Positions 28,478 to 38,474 of a DNA stretch of 64,000 nucleotides are shown here, in pieces (position 1 is the first letter of the stretch; each line of letters begins with the position of its first letter). Source of the stretch: Sulfurisoma sp. (GTDB taxonomy: Bacteria; Pseudomonadota; Gammaproteobacteria; Burkholderiales; Rhodocyclaceae); the NCBI GenBank assembly GCA_030691075.1, contig JAUYFI010000063.1, positions 62,001-126,000 of the forward strand. The letters are read 5' to 3'. The notes under the pieces were generated by a model. That model saw only the letters and a list, made by a program, of their open reading frames with translations, made no database searches and was not told where the DNA came from. A program made the position numbers and the translations under genes.

Positions 28478-28534
28478 CGCCGTCCCGCCAGCGCGCCCCG
28501 CGGGAAGTACCCTTGGGGCGCCGACTTTTCTTCC
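28478..28534 (+). repeat. Dispersed repeat, long form A, between toxin and paaK copy 2
   Basis: CGCCGTCCCGCCAGCGCGCC, core CCCCGCGGGAAGTACCCTTG GGG, end GCGCCGACTTTTCTTCC. The core can pair CCCC with GGGG, so it may fold as a weak bidirectional hairpin at the ends of the two convergent genes. Confidence 0.75.
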
Positions 28535-29830
28535 CTACTTCGGCCGCTTGTCGATGACGCGCCTGGCCTTGCCGAGCGAGCGCTCGATGTCGCCAACGGC
28601 CTTGATGTCCACGCGGGTGCTGATGCCGATGTAGGACTTGATGTGGTGCTGCAGTTCGTGCGCCACGTATTCCTTCTCGGCGGCGGTGGCGGTGGCGAAC
28701 TCGGGCTTGATCTCGACATTCACCGTCATGGTATCGAGATGTCCTTCGCGGCTGACTTCCAGCTGGTAGTGCGGCGACAGCCTGGACATCTTGAGAATCT
28801 GCTCCTCGATCTGCGACGGGAAGACATTGACGCCGCGGATGATCAGCATGTCGTCGGAGCGGCCGGTGATCTTGGCGATGCGCCGCATCGAGCGCGCGGT
28901 GGGCGGCAGCAGCCGCGTCAGATCGCGCGTGCGGTAGCGGATGATGGGCAGCGCTTCCTTGGTCAGGGAGGTGAACACCAGTTCGCCGAGTTCGCCGTCG
29001 GGCAGCACTTCGCCGGTTTCGGGATGAATGATTTCGGGATAGAAATGGTCTTCCCAGATGACCGGGCCGTCCTTGGTCTCGATGCATTCCTGTGCCACGC
29101 CCGGCCCCATGACTTCCGACAGGCCGTAGATGTCGACGGCCTCCATGCCGAAGCGGCGCTCGATCTCGCCGCGCATTTCGTTGGTCCATGGCTCGGCGCC
29201 GTGGATGCCGAGGCGCAGCGAGCATTTCGTCGCATCGATGCCCTGGCGCTGGAACTCGTCGGCGATGGCCAGCGCGTAGGATGGCGTGACCATGATGATG
29301 TCGGGGGTGAAGTCCTGGATCAACTGCACCTGGCGCTCGGTCTGGCCGCCGCCGAAGGGGATGACCGTGCAGCCGAGCCGTTCGGCGCCGTAGTGGGCGC
29401 CGAGTCCGCCGGTGAACAGGCCGTAGCCGTAGGAGACATGGACCTTGTCGCCCGGTCGCCCGCCGGCGGCGTGGATCGAGCGGGCCATCAGCTTGGCCCA
29501 GGTGTCGATGTCCTTCTGGGTGTAGCCGACGACGGTCGGCTTGCCGGTGGTGCCGCTGGAGGCATGGACGCGCACGACCTTCTCGCGGGGCACCGCGAAC
29601 ATGCCGAAGGGGTAATTCTCGCGCAGATCCTGCTTGGTGGTGAAGGGGAATCTCGCCAGGTCGGCCAGCGATTTGAGGTCGTCCGGGTGGACGCCGGCGG
29701 CGTCCAACTTGGCCCGGTAATGGGGCACGTTGGCGTAGGTATGACGCAGCGTCTGTTGCAGGCGCTCCAGTTGCAGGGCCGCAATCTCGTCGCGGCTGGC
29801 GGTTTCGATGGCTTCAAAGGCCTGTTTCAT
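28535..29830 (-). CDS. paaK: Phenylacetate-CoA ligase PaaK, copy 2
   Basis: 431 residues with the same motifs as copy 1 (VRVHASSGTTGKPTVVGYT, DIYGLSEVMGPGVAQEC, IIRGVNVFPSQIEEQIL). Differences cluster in the substrate side of the N-domain (IPFGGGQTERQ against VPISGGQTERQ), so the two may prefer different aryl acids. Immediately upstream (3 bp) is a paaI remnant, showing it belonged to a paaI-paaK operon of the aerobic phenylacetyl-CoA pathway. Confidence 0.93.
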   Translation of the reverse strand: MKQAFEAIETASRDEIAALQLERLQQTLRHTYANVPHYRAKLDAAGVHPDDLKSLADLARFPFTTKQDLRENYPFGMFAVPREKVVRVHASSGTTGKPTVVGYTQKDIDTWAKLMARSIHAAGGRPGDKVHVSYGYGLFTGGLGAHYGAERLGCTVIPFGGGQTERQVQLIQDFTPDIIMVTPSYALAIADEFQRQGIDATKCSLRLGIHGAEPWTNEMRGEIERRFGMEAVDIYGLSEVMGPGVAQECIETKDGPVIWEDHFYPEIIHPETGEVLPDGELGELVFTSLTKEALPIIRYRTRDLTRLLPPTARSMRRIAKITGRSDDMLIIRGVNVFPSQIEEQILKMSRLSPHYQLEVSREGHLDTMTVNVEIKPEFATATAAEKEYVAHELQHHIKSYIGISTRVDIKAVGDIERSLGKARRVIDKRPK

Positions 29831-29833
29831 GTC

Positions 29834-30046
29834 TTATCTCCCTTCCGGCGGCGCGGCATTGTCCGGCATTTCAAAAAAGTGGACCTTGATCCGCGTCGAG
29901 CGGCCGCGAAAAATCGCGATCAGCTTGCCCCGCGGATTGGCGACCTCGATGCCGAGGCCGCGGGCGGCGTGGTCGTCGGGCCACATGATCTCGGCGCAGC
30001 GGCGGGCGGTTTGTTCGGGAGTCATCTTGGTAACGAGGGTTTCCAT
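29834..30046 (-). pseudogene. paaI: paaI thioesterase remnant with internal in-frame deletion
   Basis: The 70-residue frame begins METLVTKMTPEQTARRCAEIMWPDDHAARGLGIE, the PaaI N-terminal helix. It jumps to VANPRGKLIAIFRGRSTRIK, the last strand of PaaI hotdog thioesterases. The middle of about 75 residues, including the catalytic HGG...D region, is missing. PaaI hydrolyses stalled hydroxylated phenylacetyl-CoA intermediates, so this remnant cannot. The frame stayed open, so a short peptide could still be made. The family assignment is from memory of PaaI sequences. Confidence 0.6.
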
Positions 30047-30144
30047 GCGGTAACTACATGCGGTTAGAATTGGACGCTGTCGCATTATCGCAGGGGCCAT
30101 GCCCTACGGCGATATGCGCATCCGGCACCCCGGGAGACTGACTC

Positions 30145-31818
30145 ATGGCACATCCGCTTTTCGAGAAGCACCAGGAACTGCTGCAGCGCGCGCTGGAAGC
30201 CATTCGCAACCGCGGCTACTGGAGCGCCTATTCGGAAAACCCGAAGAGCTACGGCGACGATGCGATCGAGGAGGGACGCCGCGCCTTCTCGGCCTACTTC
30301 GACGCCCAGTTCTATCTCGATCAGCCGGGTGTCATGGGGCGCGTGAACGCGGCGCCGTCGCCCTACGGACTGGCCCTCGACATCAGCTATCCGCAATGCA
30401 GCCCCGATGCGCTGATCTCCGCCGCCAAGGGCGCCATGCCGGCGTGGATTCGCGCCGGCGCCGACACGCGGGCGGGGGTGTGCGCCGAAATCCTGGCGCG
30501 GATCAATGCCTGCACCATGGAAATCGCCCATGCCGTGATGCACACCACGGGGCAGAGCCTGATGATGGCCTTCCAGTCCGGCGGCCCGCACGCACAGGAT
30601 CGCGGCCTCGAGGCCGTGGCGCAGGCCTGGGGCGAGATGAAACAGGTACCCGGGACGGCGCTGTGGGAGAAACCGCAGGGAAAAAATGCGCCGTTGCGGA
30701 TAGAGAAGCGATTTACCGTGGTGCCGCGTGGGGTCGCACTGCTGCTTGGTTGTGCCACGTCGCCGACCCTGGCTGCCTACCCCGCGTTGTTTGCCAGTCT
30801 CGCCACTGCCAATCCGGTGATCGTGAAACCGCATCCCGCGGCCATCCTGCCGCTGGCGATTACCGTGGCGCTGGCGCGGCAGACGTTGAAGGAATCCGGC
30901 TTCGATCCCAGTCTGGTCTCCCTGCTGGTGGACGATTCCGGCACGCCGGTGGCCAAGGATGTCGCCGTAAAGCCCGACATCGGACTGATCGATTGTGCCG
31001 GACGGGCGGAGTACGGCGAGTGGTTCGAGGAAAACGCCAGGCAGGCCCATGTCTTTACCCAGAAGTCGGGGGTCAATTGCGTTGTGATCGAGTCCACAGG
31101 CGACTACAAGGGCATGCTGCGCAATCTCGCCGTAACACTGTCGCTGCATTCCGGGCAGACCGCGATGACGCCCCGGACCATTCTTGTATCGAGCGAAGGG
31201 ATCAAGACGCCCGAAGGCACGTATTCGCCGGAGCAGCTCGGCCGCGACCTGTCGCTGGCGATCAGCGCGCTGCTTGAGGATAACGCGCGCGCGGTCGAGG
31301 TGCTCGGCGCGATCCAGAGCCCGGACACCGTCACCCGCATCGATGCCCTGCGCGAGCTTGGCGCCGAGTCCGGCCAGATCCTGCGCGACTCCTCCCCCGT
31401 GCCTCATCCGCAGTGGCCGGAGGCCCGCGTGCATTCGCCACTGCTGTTGCGCGTCGAGGTTTCCGACCGCCAGCTCTACATGGAAGAACGGCTCGGTCCG
31501 ATCAGTTGCGTCGTCGAGACGGCGACGGCCTCGGAGAGCTTCGCCATCGCCGAACGCATCATGCGCGAAAAGGGAGCGGTCACTTTTTCCGTCTATTCGA
31601 CCAACCCGGTGATGCAGCAACTGGCGGAGGACGTGGCGATTCGCGCCGGGGTTGCCCTGTCCTTCAACCTGACCGGCGGGTTGTTCATCACCCAGTCGGC
31701 GGCCTTCTCCGACTATCACGGTACCGGCGCCAATCCGTCGGCCAGCGCGTCCCTGGTCGATGCGGCCTTCGTCGCCAGTCGCTTCCATGTGGTGCAGTCG
31801 TGCCGCCATGCGGGCTAG
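30145..31818 (+). CDS. paaN: PaaN-type aldehyde dehydrogenase-like protein
   Basis: 557 residues matching the stand-alone PaaN family (phenylacetic acid degradation, about 550 residues), an aldehyde-dehydrogenase-fold protein proposed for the ring-opening stage. The cofactor region includes GVALLLGCATSPTLAAYPALFASLATANPVIVKPHP. Where ALDH enzymes carry the catalytic Cys (SGQxC), the sequence reads HSGQTAMTPRTI with no Cys. It is divergent from the paaI remnant, and no other ring-cleavage gene is in the window. Confidence 0.8.
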   Translation: MAHPLFEKHQELLQRALEAIRNRGYWSAYSENPKSYGDDAIEEGRRAFSAYFDAQFYLDQPGVMGRVNAAPSPYGLALDISYPQCSPDALISAAKGAMPAWIRAGADTRAGVCAEILARINACTMEIAHAVMHTTGQSLMMAFQSGGPHAQDRGLEAVAQAWGEMKQVPGTALWEKPQGKNAPLRIEKRFTVVPRGVALLLGCATSPTLAAYPALFASLATANPVIVKPHPAAILPLAITVALARQTLKESGFDPSLVSLLVDDSGTPVAKDVAVKPDIGLIDCAGRAEYGEWFEENARQAHVFTQKSGVNCVVIESTGDYKGMLRNLAVTLSLHSGQTAMTPRTILVSSEGIKTPEGTYSPEQLGRDLSLAISALLEDNARAVEVLGAIQSPDTVTRIDALRELGAESGQILRDSSPVPHPQWPEARVHSPLLLRVEVSDRQLYMEERLGPISCVVETATASESFAIAERIMREKGAVTFSVYSTNPVMQQLAEDVAIRAGVALSFNLTGGLFITQSAAFSDYHGTGANPSASASLVDAAFVASRFHVVQSCRHAG

Positions 31819-31846
31819 CGATGCGTAAGTAATCAGTAAATGTTTT

Positions 31847-31873
31847 CTTGCCATAATTCGAAATTATGGCAAG
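31847..31873 (+). promoter_or_regulatory. Perfect 12-bp inverted repeat after paaN
   Basis: CTTGCCATAATT (31847-31858), spacer CGA, AATTATGGCAAG (31862-31873). It is AT-rich and unlike the surrounding DNA. There is no T-run, so an operator is as likely as a terminator. It lies 30 bp before the DUF2889 ATG. Confidence 0.55.
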
Positions 31874-31902
31874 GCTTCTCCTCCGGCATTTCCACCCACC
31901 CC

Positions 31903-32454
31903 ATGCCCCTCCCATCGCCCACGGTCACCCGCCAGCGCCTGCACACGCGGCGGATCATGCTGGAGGGCTGGAAGCGCAGCGATGGTCTCTGGGACATCGA
32001 GGGGAGGCTGACCGACAGCAAGGACCACGACTATCCGCTGGCCTCGGGCGTGCGGCCCAAGGGCGAGCCGGTGCACGACATGTGGCTGCGGGTGACCATC
32101 GACCACGAATTCAACATCGTCGATGCGCAGGCGAGTTCGGATGCCGTGCCCTATCCGGGCGGCTGCGACACCATCGCGCCGGCCTATCGCGCTATCGTCG
32201 GCCTCAACCTGGTGCGCGGCTTTCGCCGGACGGTGGCCGGGATGTTCGACACGGTCAGCGGCTGCTCCCACATCACCGAGTTGCTCGCGTCCCTGCCCAC
32301 CGCGGCGATCCAGACCTTTGCCAGCGAAGTCAGCGACACGGAAGGGCTGGATCCCGACGTCAAGCCCTTCCAGCTCGACCGCTGCCACGCGCTCGATACC
32401 GCATCGGACATCGTGCGGCGCTACTATCCGCGCTGGTATCGCGGCCAGTCGTGA
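31903..32454 (+). CDS. DUF2889 family protein
   Basis: 183 residues from ATG 31903. Matches the uncharacterised DUF2889 pattern: [69 protein letters not shown]. Members are frequent near aromatic or acyl-CoA metabolism genes, but no activity is known. It lies 34 bp before sucC. Confidence 0.82.
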   Translation: MPLPSPTVTRQRLHTRRIMLEGWKRSDGLWDIEGRLTDSKDHDYPLASGVRPKGEPVHDMWLRVTIDHEFNIVDAQASSDAVPYPGGCDTIAPAYRAIVGLNLVRGFRRTVAGMFDTVSGCSHITELLASLPTAAIQTFASEVSDTEGLDPDVKPFQLDRCHALDTASDIVRRYYPRWYRGQS

Positions 32455-32488
32455 TTTTCGCGAAGCACCATCCTCACAAGGAAACCCC

Positions 32489-33655
32489 ATGAAGATCCAC
32501 GAGTATCAGGGCAAGGAAATCCTGCGGAAGTTCGGCGTGGCCACCCCGCGCGGCGTTCCGTGCTTTTCCGTCGACGAGGCCGTCAAGGCCGCCGAGAATC
32601 TCGGCGGCAAAGTTTGGGTAGTGAAAGCCCAGATCCATGCCGGCGGCCGCGGCAAGGGCGGCGGCGTCAGGGTTGCCAGGTCGCTCGACGAGGTAAGAAC
32701 ATATGCCGGTCAGATACTCGGCATGCAGCTCAAGACCCACCAGACCGGTCCCGAGGGGCAGAAGGTGCGGCGGCTGCTGATCGAGGAGGGTGCCGACATC
32801 AAGGCCGAGCTCTACGTCGGCATGGTGGTCGACCGCGTGACGCAGCGCGTGTGCCTGATGGCATCCTCCGAGGGCGGCATGGACATCGAGGAAGTGGCCG
32901 CCCACGCGCCGGAAAAAATCCACAAGGTCTTTGTCGATCCGGTGGCCGGGCTGACCGACGCCGAGGCCGACTCCGTCTGCCGCCAGATCGGCATTCCCGA
33001 GGGCAGCGTGGCCCAGGGCCGCGCGGTGCTGCAGGGGCTGTACCGGGCCTTCTGGGATACCGATGCCAGCCTGGCCGAAATCAACCCGCTGATCGTCACC
33101 CATGACGGCCGCGTGGTGGCGCTCGACGCCAAGATGAACTTCGATTCCAACGCCCTGTTCCGCCACGAGGACATCGTCGCCATGCGCGACCTCGACGAGG
33201 AGGACCCGGCCGAGATCGAGGCCTCGAAGTTCGATCTCTCCTACATCTCGCTCGACGGCAACATCGGCTGCCTGGTGAACGGCGCCGGCCTGGCGATGGC
33301 GACCATGGACACCATCAAGCTCTTCGGCGCCGAGCCGGCGAACTTCCTCGACGTCGGCGGCGGCGCCACCACCGAGAAGGTGACCGAGGCCTTCAAACTC
33401 ATGCTGGCCAACCCCAAGGTCAAGGGCATCCTGGTGAACATCTTCGGCGGCATCATGCGCTGCGACACCATCGCCAACGGCGTCGTCGCCGCGGCGCGCG
33501 AGACGCATCTGACGGTGCCGCTGGTGGTGCGCATGCGCGGCACCAACGAGGACCTGGGCAAGGAGATCCTCAAGGAATCCGGCCTGCCCATCATCGCCGC
33601 CAGCGACATGGCCGACGCCGCCCGGAAAATCGTCGCCGCCGTTGGCGGCAAGTAA
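32489..33655 (+). CDS. sucC: Succinyl-CoA ligase beta subunit SucC
   Basis: 388 residues, the normal family length. ATP-grasp domain ([17 protein letters not shown]..., [17 protein letters not shown]) and the C-terminal CoA-ligase domain ([40 protein letters not shown]). With SucD it makes ATP or GTP from succinyl-CoA in the TCA cycle. AAGGAAA precedes ATG 32489. Malate-CoA ligase (MtkA) is a less likely alternative. Confidence 0.94.
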   Translation: MKIHEYQGKEILRKFGVATPRGVPCFSVDEAVKAAENLGGKVWVVKAQIHAGGRGKGGGVRVARSLDEVRTYAGQILGMQLKTHQTGPEGQKVRRLLIEEGADIKAELYVGMVVDRVTQRVCLMASSEGGMDIEEVAAHAPEKIHKVFVDPVAGLTDAEADSVCRQIGIPEGSVAQGRAVLQGLYRAFWDTDASLAEINPLIVTHDGRVVALDAKMNFDSNALFRHEDIVAMRDLDEEDPAEIEASKFDLSYISLDGNIGCLVNGAGLAMATMDTIKLFGAEPANFLDVGGGATTEKVTEAFKLMLANPKVKGILVNIFGGIMRCDTIANGVVAAARETHLTVPLVVRMRGTNEDLGKEILKESGLPIIAASDMADAARKIVAAVGGK

Positions 33656-33664
33656 GGAAAAGAC

Positions 33665-34552
<888 letters not shown>

Positions 34553-34562
34553 GCCGCGCGGC

Positions 34563-34588
34563 AAAAAGTCGGCGCTGGCGAGACGGCG
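34563..34588 (-). repeat. Dispersed repeat, short form, between sucD and terC
   Basis: AAAAAGTCGGCGCTGGCGAG then ACGGCG, the reverse complement of the short form, intergenic. Confidence 0.7.
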
Positions 34589-34605
34589 ACCGATAAAATC
34601 GAGGG

Positions 34606-35301
34606 ATGGATATTTCCTCTCCCGACTTCTGGGTCGCCGTCCTCCAGATCATCGCCATCGACATCGTGCTGTCGGGCGACAATGCCGTGGTGATCGCGCT
34701 GGCCTGCCGCAACCTGCCGCCGGCGCAGCGAAAAAAGGGCATTCTCTGGGGCGTCGGCGGGGCCATCGGCCTGCGCGTCGTGCTTACCGCCTTCGCCGCC
34801 GCGCTGCTGGGCTACCCCTATCTCAAGCTGATCGGCGGCGTGCTGCTGGTGTGGATCGGCATCAAGCTGCTGTTGCCCGAGCCGCCCGAGGGGCACGACA
34901 TCCAGGCCTCCGACAAGCTGTGGGGCGCGGTCAAGACCATCATCGTCGCCGACTTCGTGATGAGCCTCGACAACGTGATCGGCGTCGCCGCCGCCGCCAA
35001 GGGCTCGCTGGCGCTGCTGCTGTTCGGACTGGCGGTGTCGATTCCGTTGATCGTGTGGACCAGTCAGCTCTTCCTCAAGCTGATGGAGCGCTTCCCCATC
35101 GTCATCACGCTCGGCGCCGGCCTGCTCGGCTATGTGGCGGGCGGCATGATGGTGTCGGACGTGGCGATCAGGGATTGGGCCCCGGCGGCGATCCCCGACG
35201 CGACGCACCTGGCCGGCGCCATCGGCGCCGTGCTGGTGGTGGCCGTGGGCAGCTGGCTGGCGTGGCGTGCCGCGGCGCGCGAGGAGCGGACGGTACTCTG
35301 A
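34606..35301 (+). CDS. TerC/YjbE-family integral membrane protein
   Basis: 231 residues, about seven hydrophobic segments, with the duplicated acidic TerC signatures DIVLSGDNAVVIALA and DFVMSLDNVIGVAAAA inside helices. The family is linked to metal (Mn) efflux and metal loading of exported proteins. The stop codon overlaps the start of the following pseudogene by 1 nt. Confidence 0.9.
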   Translation: MDISSPDFWVAVLQIIAIDIVLSGDNAVVIALACRNLPPAQRKKGILWGVGGAIGLRVVLTAFAAALLGYPYLKLIGGVLLVWIGIKLLLPEPPEGHDIQASDKLWGAVKTIIVADFVMSLDNVIGVAAAAKGSLALLLFGLAVSIPLIVWTSQLFLKLMERFPIVITLGAGLLGYVAGGMMVSDVAIRDWAPAAIPDATHLAGAIGAVLVVAVGSWLAWRAAAREERTVL

Positions 35302-35795
35302 TGGCGCTCTACCTGGGCGAGGATGACGTCCGACAATTGCTTCCTCGTCCATCTGTTCGATGCCGCCAGCGGCACGCCTGTTGCCGTGATCGTCGCCGAC
35401 ACTCTCGGCATGATGCGAACGGGAGCGACCGGCGGCCTCGCCGCTCGCTGCCTGTCGCGACCGGAGTCGTCACTGCCGCCGGTTCCAACGCATTGATTCG
35501 GCGGGAAATAGACGAGAAGACCGTGCGCCGTGCCGGTGTCGTTTGCGTCGACAGCCGCGCCACCGCGCTGCGCGAGGCCGGCGACCTGCTGCCGGCGCTG
35601 GAAAAGGGGCGTCTGCATGAGGGGCAACGGGTGGAACTGGGCGAAGTCCTTTGCGGCGCGCGTACCGGGCGGACGGATCCGGAGCGGATCACCCTGTTCG
35701 AGTCGCAGGGCATGGCCATCCAGGACCTTGCTGTGGCGGTTCGGCTCGTGGTTCTGGCCCGACAGCAGGGCTTGGGAATGGAACTCCCCTATTGA
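35301..35795 (+). pseudogene. Decayed ornithine cyclodeaminase/mu-crystallin family gene
   Basis: Pieces of the family appear in order but in different frames. [14 protein letters not shown] comes first. A frame change and loss of about 60 residues follow, then [20 protein letters not shown] and [20 protein letters not shown] second loss removes the whole Rossmann NAD-binding segment, and the C-terminal part resumes as [20 protein letters not shown]...ITLFESQGMAIQDLAVAVRL. At least two deletions plus one frameshift make it non-functional. Confidence 0.75.
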
Positions 35796-35803
35796 GAAAT
35801 CCA

Positions 35804-35833
35804 TTGACGTAGTTGAGGGTTGGCTGTAAGAAT
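35804..35833 (+). promoter_or_regulatory. Candidate promoter of the kinase/cyclase block
   Basis: -35 TTGACG (35804-35809) with -10 AAGAAT (35828-35833, spacer 18) or TAAGAA (spacer 17). It lies 83 bp before the kinase start in the only sizeable gap upstream of the block. Confidence 0.45.
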
Positions 35834-35915
35834 TGCCACTATCGCTCTGTTTCCATGAGCAGTTGTTGCAAAACGGGGCCGCGCGGATGCGGAATGGACA
35901 GGGGGAGTCCCGGCG

Positions 35916-38471
35916 TTGGGTAAGGCCAATTTCTGGAAGACTGACTGGTTTTTCGGGCTCGTCGTGAGTCTTGTCGTTCTGGGCTTCTCCGGCAGCGATC
36001 TGCTGCAGAGCCTGGAACGCAAGGCCTATGATGTGGGCATGGGCATGACTTTGCGCCCGCCGTCCGATCGCGTCGCCGTCATCGCCATCGACAAACAGAG
36101 TCTCGACAACATCGGCCGCTGGCCGTGGCCGCGCGATGTGCTGGCGGACATGGTCGAGAAACTCGCCGCCGCCAAGGCCAAGGTGATCGGCACCACCATC
36201 CTCTTCTCCGAGCCGCAGCTCGATCCCGGCCTGACCTACGTCAACAAGCTGATCGAGCTCTATACCCAGGCCGGCGGCCTGCCGGTGACGGCCACGCCCG
36301 AGGAACTCGTCGCGCAAAATCCGCTGCTGGCGCAGATGGCCGCGCTGCTGTTCGAGGCCGAGCAAAAACTCAACACCGACCGGCGCCTGGCGGCTGCTTT
36401 CACCCAGGCCGGCAATGTCGCGCTGCCCATGCTGTTTCGTCTCGGCGAGCCGCAGGGTCGCCCCGACAGCGAACTGCCGGCCTACCTCAAGAAAATGGCG
36501 GTCAAGCCGGGGCAGGGCGAGTTTGCGCCGATCCCGACCTCGAGTGCCGATGCGCTGGTGGTCGAGTCGCTGGGCAATGCCGCGGCGGCCATCGGCCACC
36601 TTAACGTCACTCCCGACATCGATGGCGGCATCCGCAACGAGCCGCTGGTGCTGACCCACTTCGATCAGACCTATCCGGCGCTGTCGCTGATGATCGCGGC
36701 GAAAAGCCTGAATCTTACGCCCGCCGACATCCAGGTGCGCCCTGGCGATTCGGTCAAGCTCGGTCGCTTGCGCATCGGCACCGACAGTGACACCCGCATG
36801 CTGACCTTCTTCTACAAGGACAGGGACGGCGGCCAGCCGGCTTTTCAGGTCGACTCCTTCTTCGACGTCAGGAGCGGCAAGATTCCCCTCGACAAGTACC
36901 GTGACAAGGTCGTGCTGATCGGCGCGACCGCCGCCGGCGTCGGCAGCGTCTTCGTCACGCCGGTGTCGCCGGCCATGCCCTCGGTGCTGATGCAGGCGCA
37001 CACCGTGTCGTCGATTCTCTCCGAGCATTTCTTCGTCGCGCCGAGCTGGGGCTTCTGGGCCGAGAAGGGCGTCTTTCTGGTCGTCGCGTTGTATCTGATC
37101 GTGCTGCTGCCGCGGCTGTCGGCCGGCCTGGCGGCCGGTGCCACCGTCCTGCTGCTGGCCGTTCTGGTCGGTGCGCATTTCGGGCTGATGACGACGCAGC
37201 TGATGTGGCTGCAGCTGATGGTGCCGGCGACGCTGCTGCTGGTCGGTCACCTGCTGCTGACGGTCAAGCGCTTCGCCGTCACCGAGCGCGGCAAGGAGCA
37301 GTCCGATCTCAACTCGGCCGAGTCGAACCGCATGCTCGGCCTCGCCTTCCAGGGCCAGGGCCAGCTCGACATGGCCTTCGACAAGCTGCGCAAGTGCCCG
37401 CTCGACGAGCAGTTGATGGAGAACCTCTACAACCTGGCGCTCGATTTCGAGCGCAAGCGCCAGTTCAACAAGGCCGAGGCGGTGTTCCGCTACATGGCCG
37501 GCTTCAACCCCAAGTTCAAGGACCTCGAGCAGCGCCTGACCCGCGCCAAGCAGATGTCGGAGACGGTGATCCTCGGCGGCGCCTCGGCCCATCCCGGTGG
37601 CACCATGATGATGGGCGAGGGCACCGAAAAGCCCATGCTCGGACGCTACCAGATCGAGAAGGAACTGGGCAAGGGCGCCATGGGCGTCGTCTATCTCGGG
37701 CGCGACCCCAAGATCAACCGCGTCGTCGCCATCAAGACCATGGCCCTGTCGCAGGAGTTCGACGAGGACGAGCTGAAGGACGTCAAGGAGCGCTTCTTCC
37801 GCGAGGCCGAGACGGCCGGCCGGCTGAACCACCCGAACATCGTCACCATGTACGACGCCGGCGAGGAGCACGACCTGGCCTACATCGCCATGGAGTTTCT
37901 CAAGGGCAAGGATCTGGTGCCCCACACCAAGCCGGCGAACCTGCTGCCGCTGCCCAAGGTCATGAATATCGTCATGCACGTCGCCGAGGCGCTGTCCTAC
38001 GCCCACGCCAACAACGTGGTGCATCGCGACATCAAGCCCGCCAACTTCATGTACGAGCCGGAATCGGACCAGGTCAAGGTCACCGACTTCGGCATCGCCC
38101 GCATCACCGACTCGTCCAAGACCAAGACCGGCATGGTGCTCGGCACGCCGTCCTACATGTCGCCGGAGCAGCTTTCCGGCAAGAAAATCGACGGTCGTTC
38201 GGACCTCTTTTCGCTCGGCGTTACGCTCTACCAGATGTCTTGCGGCAAGCTGCCGTTCGAAGGCGAGTCGATGGCCCAGCTGATGTTCAAGATCGCCAAC
38301 GATCCGCATCCCGACATTCGCACCGTCAAGCCGGAACTGCCGGATTGCCTCGTCGCCATCATCGACCGCGCCCTGGTCAAGGACATCGAGCAGCGCTACC
38401 AGACGGGCGGCGAGATGGCCAGGGACCTGCGCGCTTGTCTCGCAATAGTCGGCGCCGGTGGCACGGTGTAG
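35916..38471 (+). CDS. CHASE2-sensor transmembrane Ser/Thr protein kinase
   Basis: 851 residues from TTG 35916, with GGGGGAG 8 nt upstream. Order: short cytoplasmic N-terminus and membrane helix (about 10-25), extracytoplasmic CHASE2 domain (about 30-375), three membrane helices (about 380-450), a TPR-like region (about 465-545), then a Hanks-type kinase (about 573-835). Kinase motifs: GKGAMG loop, VAIK, HRDIKPAN (H703), DFG (D724), GTPSYMSPEQ. It senses an unknown periplasmic signal. The substrate is probably the FHA protein, opposed by the adjacent PP2C phosphatase. CHASE2 is shared with the cyclase at 40159. Confidence 0.93.
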   Translation: MGKANFWKTDWFFGLVVSLVVLGFSGSDLLQSLERKAYDVGMGMTLRPPSDRVAVIAIDKQSLDNIGRWPWPRDVLADMVEKLAAAKAKVIGTTILFSEPQLDPGLTYVNKLIELYTQAGGLPVTATPEELVAQNPLLAQMAALLFEAEQKLNTDRRLAAAFTQAGNVALPMLFRLGEPQGRPDSELPAYLKKMAVKPGQGEFAPIPTSSADALVVESLGNAAAAIGHLNVTPDIDGGIRNEPLVLTHFDQTYPALSLMIAAKSLNLTPADIQVRPGDSVKLGRLRIGTDSDTRMLTFFYKDRDGGQPAFQVDSFFDVRSGKIPLDKYRDKVVLIGATAAGVGSVFVTPVSPAMPSVLMQAHTVSSILSEHFFVAPSWGFWAEKGVFLVVALYLIVLLPRLSAGLAAGATVLLLAVLVGAHFGLMTTQLMWLQLMVPATLLLVGHLLLTVKRFAVTERGKEQSDLNSAESNRMLGLAFQGQGQLDMAFDKLRKCPLDEQLMENLYNLALDFERKRQFNKAEAVFRYMAGFNPKFKDLEQRLTRAKQMSETVILGGASAHPGGTMMMGEGTEKPMLGRYQIEKELGKGAMGVVYLGRDPKINRVVAIKTMALSQEFDEDELKDVKERFFREAETAGRLNHPNIVTMYDAGEEHDLAYIAMEFLKGKDLVPHTKPANLLPLPKVMNIVMHVAEALSYAHANNVVHRDIKPANFMYEPESDQVKVTDFGIARITDSSKTKTGMVLGTPSYMSPEQLSGKKIDGRSDLFSLGVTLYQMSCGKLPFEGESMAQLMFKIANDPHPDIRTVKPELPDCLVAIIDRALVKDIEQRYQTGGEMARDLRACLAIVGAGGTV

Positions 38472-38474
38472 GTC

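Noticed and set aside
30085-31854. Minus-strand open frame of about 589 codons opposite paaN
   Set aside because: Antisense shadow. No domain is recognisable, and paaN matches its family along its whole length.
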